This document shows, piece by piece, positions 1-9,500 of a stretch of DNA of 64,000 nucleotides. The stretch lies in assembly GCA_964617955.1 (NCBI GenBank), contig CAZTXB010000004.1:150864-214863 (forward strand), in the 5' to 3' direction. A model generated the notes under the pieces. It saw only the letters and a list, made by a program, of their open reading frames with translations. It searched no databases and was not told the origin of the DNA. A program made the translations under genes and the position numbers. Position 1 is the first letter of the stretch. The number at the start of each line of letters is the position of its first letter. The stretch is from JABWCE01 sp964617955 (lineage in GTDB: Bacteria > Bacteroidota > Bacteroidia > NS11-12g > UBA9320).

Positions 1-12
1 TCCTCATTTTTT

Positions 13-1416
13 ATGCGCAACCTAAGCATTGCTTTACTGTTTATACCCTTAGCATCTATGGCTAAACAATGGACCGTTAGTCCTTTGGGCACCTATAAAA
101 CCCCGCAGGCGGTGAGCAGTTTGGTAGCCGCCGGAGATACGGTGCTCATTGAGGCCGCATTGTATTCCAACTTGCCTCAAATCACCTTTAATAAAGATAA
201 TTTATGGATCAAAGGCACAAAGGGCCGTCCGAGGTTAGAAGCCGGATCATTATTGGCAAATAACACCAATGGAAAGGCGATTTTTGTTATTTCAGGAAAA
301 AATTGCACCATCGAGAATCTGGAATTTGCGAATGCCGCTGTCCCCGATCACAATGGAGCCGGAATAAGACAGGAAGCTTGCGATTTGGTGGTGAGGCATT
401 GTTACTTCAATGGCAATGAGATGGGAATATTAGGCGGCAACTATTCTCCCTGCAAGGTAACCATGGAGTATAATATTTTTGCCAACAATGGCAGTCCGGC
501 AAATCCGGGCTACCAACATAACATTTACATCAACCACATTGATACTTTTATTTTCAGGTTTAACTATTCCATTAACGCCATTGCCGAAGGCCATGAGTTG
601 AAAAGCAGAGCTCACCATAATTTTATTTTATACAACTATATAGGGAATTTGACCACGGTAGACAGCCGAACCATCGATTTACCAAACGGAGGTACGGCCA
701 TTCTGATGGGCAATATCATAGAACAAAATCAAAATTCAGCTAACAGCAACATGGTAGGTTTTGGGATGGAGGGCTTCACCAACAAAGCGCCTCACAATAT
801 TTGGCTAGTCAACAACAGTTTCATCAATAAAAAATCAAGCGGGAGTTTTGTGCAACTCGGCAGTGGAACGGATACATTTTTTTTAAAAAATAACATCATG
901 GTGGGGGCCAAAACCGGAGGGCTGATTTTGGGAAGCGCTCGTTTTTTTGACAGTTCAAATAATTTTGTAAATAACCAGATAGGAGCGGCTGGATTTATGG
1001 ATGCCACTCATTTCGACTACCACCTCACAAAAAATTCGACTTGCGTAGATAAGGGGATAGCCATCAAAAGAACAGTAAGAGGGTATGTATTGACCCCTGT
1101 ATTTGAATACGATGACACGGCATCGGCTAAGAAAAGGCACATGGGCCCTAATGTTGACATTGGAGCCTTTGAATACGCGAATCTCGGTTCCAAAGGCTCA
1201 ACTGAAAAAGCTTCACTTGAATTTTGGCCAAATCCTGCAGGGGAAGCGCTTTATGTTCCAAATTTTAAAAATAAACAGTACACCATTACCAGTGAAACCG
1301 GCTCTTACATTTTAGGGGGTATTGTGACAGAGGAAGCGATAGCTATTTCAAATCTTGTTCCCGGTATTTATTTCTTGAAAATCGACCAATTCACTGCCCG
1401 CTTCTTAAAACGTTGA
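13..1416 (+). CDS. Secreted right-handed beta-helix protein with T9SS type A sorting domain
   Basis: A 467-residue predicted secreted protein. Residues 1-17 form a signal peptide (MRNLSIALLFIPLASMA) for Sec export. The middle (about 70-370) has short repeating strands rich in N, G and hydrophobic residues (such as ENLEFANAAV, RHCYFNGNEMGILGG, MEYNIFANNG), as in parallel beta-helix or pectate-lyase-like proteins. The last ~70 residues carry a T9SS type A sorting domain: an FWPNPAGEALYV strand, then LVPGIYFLKI and a basic end (FLKR). Such proteins cross the outer membrane by T9SS and stay on the surface or are released. No catalytic residues can be assigned, so a polysaccharide-binding or lyase role is only a guess. 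It faces the minus-strand genes that follow (convergent). Confidence 0.85.
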   Translation: MRNLSIALLFIPLASMAKQWTVSPLGTYKTPQAVSSLVAAGDTVLIEAALYSNLPQITFNKDNLWIKGTKGRPRLEAGSLLANNTNGKAIFVISGKNCTIENLEFANAAVPDHNGAGIRQEACDLVVRHCYFNGNEMGILGGNYSPCKVTMEYNIFANNGSPANPGYQHNIYINHIDTFIFRFNYSINAIAEGHELKSRAHHNFILYNYIGNLTTVDSRTIDLPNGGTAILMGNIIEQNQNSANSNMVGFGMEGFTNKAPHNIWLVNNSFINKKSSGSFVQLGSGTDTFFLKNNIMVGAKTGGLILGSARFFDSSNNFVNNQIGAAGFMDATHFDYHLTKNSTCVDKGIAIKRTVRGYVLTPVFEYDDTASAKKRHMGPNVDIGAFEYANLGSKGSTEKASLEFWPNPAGEALYVPNFKNKQYTITSETGSYILGGIVTEEAIAISNLVPGIYFLKIDQFTARFLKR

Positions 1417-1463
1417 GGAAGGGCTAACTCCAAAAACAAGGCATCAAGTAAGAGGCCTGTATT

Positions 1464-1823
1464 TTAATTTTTCAAAACCTTTTCTACCCATTGGCCCTTC
1501 TCGTTTTTCAATAAGAGGGTATAGATGCCTGATGGCCAATGAGAAGTATTGATAACGGCCGAGCTTGATAACCAGGTGTATTCGTGAACCACCTGACCCA
1601 ATGCATTCAATACTTTGAGGTAATTTTCCTGAGCCTCCGCAGTTTGAAAGTAAAGTTTATCAGTAACCGGATTAGGGTAATAAGCCATCCCTGATTTTTT
1701 AAGGCCTAAATAAGCCCCGTATCTGGGTACAATTATGCTGTCAAGGGAACATTGTTTGTTGAAAACGCGAAGGATAATATTTTGGCTTGACGAACCCTGT
1801 TTTGAGAGGATAAGTGTTGAATT
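1464..1823 (-). pseudogene. Orphan T9SS C-terminal module, in-frame remnant behind the 1133-residue gene
   Basis: Reading on in the same frame past the TAA stop (1824-1826) of the upstream gene gives about 120 open codons ending at 1464. They encode a linker plus a complete T9SS type A sorting domain (YYPNPVTDKLYFQT, NALGQVV, WPSGIYTLLLKN, VEKVLKN). This reading aligns from end to end with the C-terminus of the upstream protein: IILRVFNKQCSLDSIIV against IYLKTFNAACQKDSLIK, and YYPNPVTDKLYFQT against ILPNPVQLELVIKT. It is therefore a diverged duplicate of that gene's 3' end, or the surviving 3' end of a lost paralogue. The only ATG (1688) lies inside the sorting domain and has no signal peptide, so a functional product is unlikely. 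Confidence 0.75.
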
Positions 1824-4800
1824 TTATTTTGATATTTTAACAAACCGTTGCATATAGATATCGTCTCCAATTTTTAAATTAATGCTATAAATTCCATTGG
1901 CGAACTCTGATACATCTAGAATTTCTTCCTGTTTGTTAAATGATTTTGTAGTAATTATTTTACCCAACCCATTAATAATTTCTATTGTGTACGGCGAGTC
2001 AAAAACTGTTTTAATGACTAATTCAAGCTGCACTGGATTTGGTAATATTGAAAATTTAAGATTCTTATTTTTATGAATTCCAATAAATACCTTTGGTTTA
2101 ATAAGGCTATCCTTTTGGCAAGCTGCATTAAATGTTTTTAAGTAGATCGCTTTTTCAAGCGCATCGATTTTAGAAACTCGAATTGACTTAGCTTCACTCA
2201 TTTTTTTGGAGTTGATATGCCATTCCCTCCTCTCTGCATATGTTGACAGATCTGTTAAATCTAAAGAATCTCCCACCTCAACTTGCCCCCAAGCAATGGT
2301 GGGGAAGGGTATTATAACAAGAATGGCACTATCAGATGAGGAGCATTTGTTGCTCTCCAACACATATTTCATTAAATAATTTCCACCCTTGGGGTCTAAG
2401 TTTGTGGTGCTCAACTTTTCCGAAAGTTGAACATTATGGCCTTGAGGCCATTTTAAAAAAGTACCCGAATCATTTATACTAAACCAGATGCCCCCGTAAT
2501 AATTTACTCCATAATCATTTGATAAGTAGTTGACCAAATCGGCATAGCACCGCTCCAATTTGTGGTTAATTAATTTTGCATCCACGACGCGTTTAATTAC
2601 AACCGTAGCCTTATTGGTAGACATATTTACACATCCAAAACTGTCGGAATGGGTCAACAACAATTGCAAAGAATCCATAAATTTACCATTCAAATCGATA
2701 TGAGTTTTACCTATTTTTAGATAATGGTGGCTTTTAGTCATGCTGTCTTTGAGGAAAATAAGATCATCAGAAGTATTATCAAATCCGGAAGGTTTTTTTA
2801 ACGTTTTTGCCAATTCCCAATTATTAAATCCCGTTTGGGAATCGACAGGTTTCAAAATGAGGGAATCTAAATTCAATAACGTTTCGGATTGACAAAGACT
2901 AACCCGATCTTTCAACAATACCTCAGGCAATACTCGGAACAAAACTGTCACGGTATCCAAATCAAAACAAGTTAGCTTATTTTCCGTTTGAACCAATTTC
3001 AAAACCATGTTGCCATCCGATTTGGATGCATAAGCAACTGTAGTACCTGAATCTACCTTAACGCCTCCATAAAACCAAAGGTATTTTCCAGTTTTCCCAT
3101 TGGAAGTATCTAATCCCCTAGCGTTTAGCATCACGGTATCCCATTGACAAGCCTTTCTGTCAGGACCAGCTGAAGTGCTAATAAGCATATTCCTAAATTT
3201 AATTGAGTCGGGGTTTACAAAGCAATTTTTTGTATCGTTTACTTCTAAAGTATAGGTACCAACAAAAGCCACCCTTGGCTTAATATCTGTGCTCACAAGT
3301 TTTCCATCATATTTCCATCGCCAAAAAAGCGTGTCGGTATAATTTAAAATTGTGGCCGACAGATAAACCGAATCTCCTTCACAAGCATAAAGATCAGGAC
3401 CCATTTTAATAGTCGGTTGAGCGTAAAAGAAATAGCGCCACTCCAAGTATCGGTGGTAGCCATCCGCGTCTCTCACATCTATTCTTACTAGGCTGTCCTT
3501 AGTAACTTTAAGTACGAGTTGAGCCAAGGTATCATTTGGCGAAGTGCTCCATCTGATTTTAATAGGAGCCTTACCATTCAATATCTTTGGTTTGAGGGTA
3601 TCGTAGTTGTTTTTACAAATCCATTTCTGTTGATTATACTTAGGTACAATACTTAAAAATGGGACCACACTTGAAACCTCTAAGGTGTCAAAATAATCCA
3701 CAGGACAATTCGATAGCTCACTGTTCATCCGCAGGCGCAATATGTACTTTCCGCCTTGGTAAAACTGAAGGGTATCGGATTTGGTCCGGGACATAGTATA
3801 ATTGGTTGATTTAAAGAAGTGGTTTGTATCTAATCTATTTAGGGAACTATCATAGACTTCCCAAAAATAAGATGGGGTTCCTTTAAAATCGGAAGGTAAA
3901 GTGGCTGTTACGCTGTACATCCCATTTTTTATAAATTTTTTTTCAACAGATGCTTTGGCAATTTTCTTTACTCTTACCATATAAGCCCTAGTGGTCACTT
4001 CACTTTTAGGACAGTGATTGTCGTTTACGCTCACTGTAAAATAATAAGGTAAGTCACTGGCATCCGATTCCTTTGGGGTCCAGCAAAACTGCCCTTGTTT
4101 TGCTCTTGCCTTAGGATTAACAACGGTGAAAGTAGCTGCTCTTCCAATACCATGGTTCCAACTCATCAATACCGTATCAGGAGGACCAGTTTTCCCAGGT
4201 GGTGGAGGTACATATACTTTATCATCTGAGTTCACATTGAAACAAATTTTTTGTCCCGCACACACCTCATATTTATGAGGTCCATTTAATGTCGGCGGAT
4301 TGTTATAAGGACAAGTCATAACGATATAGGCCACATCTCGTCTCACCTCACCAATCAATTGGTATTTGCCGGTGCTGTCTTTTCTCCATTCAGAAATCTT
4401 GATACAAGCCACTGTGAATTCCGAACAATCTGTAGGTGTAAAAATGAGATCGCCGGTTTCCGGATCAAGATAGGTTCCGATTGGAGGATTTAGGTTTGGA
4501 TTTGGCCCTTTAGCCTTATTATAACCCGAGGGCCAATAGTCGCTAAAAGGGCTTTGAGCAGACCTTGGGCCCGACCAGGTTGTGAAGGTTGTCCAACCCG
4601 TTTGCGGACTCGCAAAGGAGTAGGAAAGTGAATCATAATTTAGGGTATCAGCTGCGCCCAAATTTGTATACAAGGGTTGGTTACAACATAAAATATTAAC
4701 TGGCACGTTAGTCAAGACAGGCGAACTGTTATTTGGGGCCCTACAAAGGTACAAATCGCTGTAAACCCAAAAATCATTATTGGAGGGACCTGTAGTAATG

Positions 4801-5225
4801 GCTCCAGGGCGGCAACACTGGCCTACTCCAAAGCGAATATTACAATACTTTTTGAGCGCTGAATCGGCTTTGTTAAAATCGACGGTATCCTTATAAACAT
4901 GTTCTTCTTGAGCCGGAGTACCAGAACTTATTGTTTTATTTTGTGGGTTGCAGGGGTTAGTTGAATCTTTGCAGTAAAAGGTGATATCACGGATACTCAC
5001 TAAAGTCAGGGACAGGGTTCGCTTTTTAGAGGTATCGCCATTTCCAATCATTACGGCTGTAGGTGTGTTGAGAGAAATTCCCCTGCAATCGCGGTATACT
5101 TTAAAGGTAAGTTCGTATTGCAGTCCCCCGAGATGCCTGTAGGTGACCTCAGCACCCAAAAGATGTGAAGCTTTAAGTTGAAGGCATACGAACCCAAGAA
5201 TGAGAAACAGAAAGTATCTTGTCAC
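1824..5225 (-). CDS. Large secreted PKD-like surface protein with T9SS type A sorting domain
   Basis: An 1133-residue predicted surface protein that starts with GTG at 5225. The signal peptide is residues 1-19 (MTRYFLFLILGFVCLQLKA). It is followed by the stretch SHLLGAEVTYRHLGG..YELTFKVYRDCRG, an N-terminal module seen at the start of many large Bacteroidetes extracellular proteins. The body is a chain of Ig/PKD-like beta domains with regularly spaced cysteines, for example around KMGPDLYACEGDSVYLSA and SAGPDRKACQWDTVMLNA. The C-terminus (about 1060-1133) is a T9SS type A domain (FSILPNPVQLELVIK, FANGIYSINLKIG, QRFVKISK). An adhesin or gliding-associated role is plausible but not shown. A second, orphaned copy of the C-terminal module follows immediately downstream in frame. 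Confidence 0.85.
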   Translation of the reverse strand: MTRYFLFLILGFVCLQLKASHLLGAEVTYRHLGGLQYELTFKVYRDCRGISLNTPTAVMIGNGDTSKKRTLSLTLVSIRDITFYCKDSTNPCNPQNKTISSGTPAQEEHVYKDTVDFNKADSALKKYCNIRFGVGQCCRPGAITTGPSNNDFWVYSDLYLCRAPNNSSPVLTNVPVNILCCNQPLYTNLGAADTLNYDSLSYSFASPQTGWTTFTTWSGPRSAQSPFSDYWPSGYNKAKGPNPNLNPPIGTYLDPETGDLIFTPTDCSEFTVACIKISEWRKDSTGKYQLIGEVRRDVAYIVMTCPYNNPPTLNGPHKYEVCAGQKICFNVNSDDKVYVPPPPGKTGPPDTVLMSWNHGIGRAATFTVVNPKARAKQGQFCWTPKESDASDLPYYFTVSVNDNHCPKSEVTTRAYMVRVKKIAKASVEKKFIKNGMYSVTATLPSDFKGTPSYFWEVYDSSLNRLDTNHFFKSTNYTMSRTKSDTLQFYQGGKYILRLRMNSELSNCPVDYFDTLEVSSVVPFLSIVPKYNQQKWICKNNYDTLKPKILNGKAPIKIRWSTSPNDTLAQLVLKVTKDSLVRIDVRDADGYHRYLEWRYFFYAQPTIKMGPDLYACEGDSVYLSATILNYTDTLFWRWKYDGKLVSTDIKPRVAFVGTYTLEVNDTKNCFVNPDSIKFRNMLISTSAGPDRKACQWDTVMLNARGLDTSNGKTGKYLWFYGGVKVDSGTTVAYASKSDGNMVLKLVQTENKLTCFDLDTVTVLFRVLPEVLLKDRVSLCQSETLLNLDSLILKPVDSQTGFNNWELAKTLKKPSGFDNTSDDLIFLKDSMTKSHHYLKIGKTHIDLNGKFMDSLQLLLTHSDSFGCVNMSTNKATVVIKRVVDAKLINHKLERCYADLVNYLSNDYGVNYYGGIWFSINDSGTFLKWPQGHNVQLSEKLSTTNLDPKGGNYLMKYVLESNKCSSSDSAILVIIPFPTIAWGQVEVGDSLDLTDLSTYAERREWHINSKKMSEAKSIRVSKIDALEKAIYLKTFNAACQKDSLIKPKVFIGIHKNKNLKFSILPNPVQLELVIKTVFDSPYTIEIINGLGKIITTKSFNKQEEILDVSEFANGIYSINLKIGDDIYMQRFVKISK

Positions 5226-5308
5226 GGAAAGATTATATTCATTAGACTCTGCCTAGCGATATAAGTTGCATAAGAATTTTAGCTAAAAAAATTTCTAACT
5301 CTATTCAC

Positions 5309-6007
5309 TTAAAGCCGGTAGGCGATATTGATAAAATTAGGTTGAATAAAAAAGGCGTTCCAGCGATAACTTACCTGCCTTTTGTCGTCGGGTTTTTCTG
5401 GTTTACCATCGGTTGCCACCACATAAGTAGCTCTTGATCTCACCTCCGAATAATTGAGAACTGCACTGGCTTCAGTCCATAGACATAACCTTGGGTTAAT
5501 TTTATATTTCAACCCCAACAAAGGTGCTACCCCAAAGCTTTGGGTTTCAGTAATGGTGCCGTTAAAATATCCCTGGTTTTGGCTAAAGTTGTAATATTTT
5601 TGATATTGCCTTGATGGCCTAAAATCAAGTCCATAAAAGGCATTCCATCGTCGGCTAATCGTTCGTCTGAATTCATACCCAAAACGATAGCTGAAATTCT
5701 TCGTAATCTCAGTCACCCTTTTTTGGGAATTGGTTTCCCCTACCCTATTCGTAGTGTTTGAATTGAATGAAATACCTGCCCTAAAGCTACTCTTCTTGGT
5801 ATAAAGCCTGTAAGTCACATAGTAATAAGGTTGATATTCAGAAGTAAATTGATTGGAATTAAAATTAAAAAATTGTTTGATGAATCCCGTAGCGTCGAAA
5901 CCAAACTCATGCCTGTGGTTCAAAGTGTCTTTATTCGCTTCGCTATGTTGAGCATACAGGACATCCGATGCCAAAAATAAAATTAAAGTCGATAACAAGT
6001 TTTTCAT
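5309..6007 (-). CDS. Predicted outer-membrane beta-barrel protein of unknown function
   Basis: About 232 residues. The ATG at 6007 is preferred over the TTG at 6016 because it gives a clean signal peptide (MKNLLSTLILFLASDVLYAQ). The mature part has alternating hydrophobic and polar residues with many Y, F, N and R (YYYVTYRLYTKKSSFRAGISF, FSYRFGYEF, RWNAFYGLDFRPSR) and ends in an aromatic-containing strand (FINIAYRL). That is typical of small outer-membrane barrels in Bacteroidetes. No specific family was recognised and no substrate can be proposed. It lies downstream of the terminator that closes the rpoBC/DUF3467 transcript, so it probably has its own promoter. Confidence 0.6.
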   Translation of the reverse strand: MKNLLSTLILFLASDVLYAQHSEANKDTLNHRHEFGFDATGFIKQFFNFNSNQFTSEYQPYYYVTYRLYTKKSSFRAGISFNSNTTNRVGETNSQKRVTEITKNFSYRFGYEFRRTISRRWNAFYGLDFRPSRQYQKYYNFSQNQGYFNGTITETQSFGVAPLLGLKYKINPRLCLWTEASAVLNYSEVRSRATYVVATDGKPEKPDDKRQVSYRWNAFFIQPNFINIAYRL

Positions 6008-6067
6008 GGAGATCAATGTATTTAGAGGTTAACCCCTTCAAACATATTCTTTCCACATGGAATAAAA

Positions 6068-6107
6068 AATAAAACCTCCGAAGGTTTTACACTCCGGAGG
6101 TTTTATT
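6068..6107 (-). terminator. Rho-independent terminator after rpoC-DUF3467
   Basis: A stem AAAACCTCCG (6071-6080) pairs with CGGAGGTTTT (6095-6104). On the minus strand it is followed by a T-rich run (TTTTATTTTTTATT). It sits just after the DUF3467 stop and closes the rpoB-rpoC-DUF3467 transcript. Confidence 0.9.
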
Positions 6108-6122
6108 TATGAGCGTTATAAA

Positions 6123-6437
6123 TTAAGCCTCGCCCATAGGGCCGCTAAAATTCATTGGAAAACCTTGCTGGCCTTCATGCATTTCGATGTTGCCGAAAAT
6201 ATCTTCGTATTTGTTAATATTTTCGCCCAATGCCATAACCAATCGCTTGGCATGCTGCGGCGTGAGCACAATTCTCGACTTCACTTTTGCCTTGGGAACA
6301 CCGGGTAACATTCTCACAAAATCTATTACAAACTCTGCATTAGAGTGTGAAATGATGGCGAGGTTTGAATAAATACCTTCAGCAATTTCCTCTGAAAGCT
6401 CAATATCTAATTGATTTTCTTTTTCTTTATTTGACAT
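6123..6437 (-). CDS. DUF3467 domain-containing protein
   Basis: A 104-residue cytosolic protein with no signal peptide or membrane segment. It matches my memory of the DUF3467 family: a beta-rich core YSNLAIISHSNAEFVIDFVRMLPG followed by KSRIVLTPQHAKRLVMALGENINKYE. Family members are small proteins often found next to RNA polymerase genes in Bacteroidetes, and their function is not established. Here the gene follows rpoC by 78 bases on the same strand and ends just before a strong terminator, so it is probably co-transcribed with rpoBC. The C-terminal tail is Gly/Met/Pro-rich (GQQGFPMNFSGPMGEA). Confidence 0.85.
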   Translation of the reverse strand: MSNKEKENQLDIELSEEIAEGIYSNLAIISHSNAEFVIDFVRMLPGVPKAKVKSRIVLTPQHAKRLVMALGENINKYEDIFGNIEMHEGQQGFPMNFSGPMGEA

Positions 6438-6515
6438 TATTTTGACAGCTTAACACGACGAAATTTCCAAACTCCATTCCACTCTCACCCTCCTATCGTG
6501 TAGTTTAACTTCTTA

Positions 6516-9500
6516 TTAATTCGACATCTCCATCACCTCTTCCTTATCCGCTTCCTTTGAGGCCATTAATAAATCGTACTCCTCACGAGAACCTACTACA
6601 AGGTTTTGGTAGCTGCGCATACCGGTACCAGCAGGTATCAGGTGACCTGTAATTACATTTTCTTTCAAACCAAGCATTTGATCAACCTTACCGGCAATGG
6701 CCGCTTCATTTAAAACTTTGGTAGTTTCCTGGAAAGAAGCTGCACTCAACCAACTGTATGTGCCAAGAGAAGCTCTTGTAATACCCATTAAAAGAGGGGA
6801 AGACGTGGCAGGCACGGCATCTCTTACTTCTACAATTGGCAAATCTTTGCGGCGAAGCATTGAATTTTCGTCCCTTAAACGGCGCAAACTCACAATCTGA
6901 CCTGGTTTGAGCGTTTCGCTCGCACCGGAAGTAACCACCACTTTTTGATCGTAAATCCAGTCGTTTTCTTCTTTGAAGTCGAGTTTCTCAACATATTCCC
7001 CTTCGAGGAATTTGGTATCGCCTGGCTCTACAATTTGAACTTTTTGCATCATCTGACGCACGATAACCTCGATGTGCTTGTCGTTAATTTTTACACCCTG
7101 CAAACGGTAAACTTCCTGAATACCATTCAGAATATAACGCTGTACAGCGCCCGGGCCCTGGATACTCAATATATCTTGTGGGGTAATGGCACCGTCGGAT
7201 AACGGGAAACCTGCTTTGATAAAATCGCCATCTTGCACAAGGATGTGTTTCGACAAAGGCACGAGGTATTTTTTCTTCAAACCATCTTTAGATTCAATGG
7301 TGATCTCTCGGTTACCTCTTTTAATTCCTCCGTACATCACAATACCCTCAATTTCAGAAACAATGGCGGGATTGGAAGGATTCCTTGCTTCGAAAAGCTC
7401 GGTTACTCTTGGCAAACCTCCGGTGATGTCTCCGGTTTTTCCAAGTGTTCTCGGGATTTTAACAAGCACGGTCCCCACCTTGATTTTTTCTCCATTCTCA
7501 ACCACGATATGTGCACCAACCGGAAGGTTAAATTCTTTGATGATTTCATCGCCCTTTCCGGTGAGTTCAAGCACAGGAACCAATTTCTTGTCCTTGCTTT
7601 CAATCATTACCTTTTCAACGTGACCGGTTTGTTCGTCGGTTTCTTCTCTATAGGTCAATCCATCAACGATGTCTTTATAGAGTACCTTTCCGGGAACGTC
7701 ACTTACAATAACCGCGTTAAATGGATCCCATTTACAAATGGCATCACCTTTGGCTATTTTTTGACCTTCACTGATCAGCAAGTGGGCTCCGTAGGGAATA
7801 TTCATGGTGATGATGGGATCGGTTTCCATGTCATCCATGATCCTCACTTCACCTGAACGGCCGATAACTACTGTAATTTCGTCACCGTCGTCGTTGGTTG
7901 TTTTCACAGTTTTAACCCCATCAAATTCAGCCCTACCGCCAAACTTGGCAAAGAGGGTAGATTCTGAAGCGATACCGGAAGCGGCACCACCCGTGTGGAA
8001 GGTTCTCAGGGTAAGCTGAGTTCCGGGTTCACCAATGGATTGGGCTGCGATTACTCCAACCGCTTCTCCATTTTGTACCCTGCGTCCTGAAGCCAGATTA
8101 CGTCCATAGCATTTCACGCATACTCCGGCCTTTGATTCGCAGGTTAATACCGAGCGAATTTCAACCGTTTCAATAGGTGAGTTTTCAATTTGCTCACAGA
8201 GATCTTCCGACAACTCGGAACCGGCAGGACAAATAAGTTCACCGGTACGTGGGTTATAAATATCATACAGGCAAGAGCGGCCCAATATTCTTTCGTAAAG
8301 CGATTCAACAACTTCTTCGTTGTCTTTAAGGGCGGTCATTTCAATTCCGCGAAGTGTTTGACAATCTTCGATGGATATGACCACATCCTGCGCCACATCG
8401 TGCAAGCGTCGGGTTAAATACCCGGCGTCAGCCGTTTTCAGAGCCGTATCGGCCAATCCTTTTCTCGCACCGTGGGTAGAGATAAAGTATTCGAGTACCG
8501 ATAGACCATCTTTAAAGTTTGATAAAATCGGATTCTCGATGATCTCTCCTCCACCGCCACCTACTTTCTTTTGTGGCTTGGCCATAAGTCCTCTCATTCC
8601 ACCCAACTGGCGAATTTGCTCCTTGCTACCACGTGCTCCTGAATCCAACATCATAAAAATCGGGTTGAATCCCTGATTGTCGCCGGTCAATTTTTTGATA
8701 AGTGCGTCTGACACTTTCGAATTCACACGGGTCCATATGTCAATAACCTGATTGTATCGCTCATTGTTGGTGATAAAACCATTGTTATAATTGCTCCATA
8801 CTTCTTCAACCTCCAATTTAGCGCTGCTCACCAGGGCGTCTTTTTCGTCCGGTACAGGTATGTCGGCAATGTTAAATGACAATCCGCCTTTGAAAGAGAA
8901 TTTAAATCCTAAATCTTTAATGTTATCAAGAAACTCTGCAGTTACAGCGATTCCGGTCATCTTTACCAAATCCCCGATTATATCTCTCAACGACTTCTTA
9001 GTAAGCAGGGTATTGATAAACCCTACCTCTGCCGGCACAAACTGATTAAACAAAACTCTTCCCACAGCCGTTTCAATGATCTTGGTAACCAGAACCTTGT
9101 TCTCCATTACTCTGGTTTTGATCTTGATAGGCGCGTGCAAATCCACTTTGCCTTCGTTAAAGGCTATGGTCACCTCTTCATCGGAGTAGAAAGTCATTCC
9201 CTCTCCTTTTACCGGGTGGTCTTTAGTCCCTCTTCTTATCTTGGTCATGTAATACAACCCAAGAACCATGTCCTGTGAAGGAACAGCAATTGGCGCTCCG
9301 TTGGCCGGATTCAAAATATTATGAGGCGCAAGCATAAGGAGCTGTGCTTCTAATATAGCAGCATGTCCAAGTGGCACGTGAACCGCCATTTGGTCACCGT
9401 CGAAATCCGCGTTAAAACCGGTACAAGTCAAAGGGTGCAACTGAATGGCCTTTCCTTCAACCAACTTTGGCTGGAATGCCTGAATACCCAAACGGTGTAG

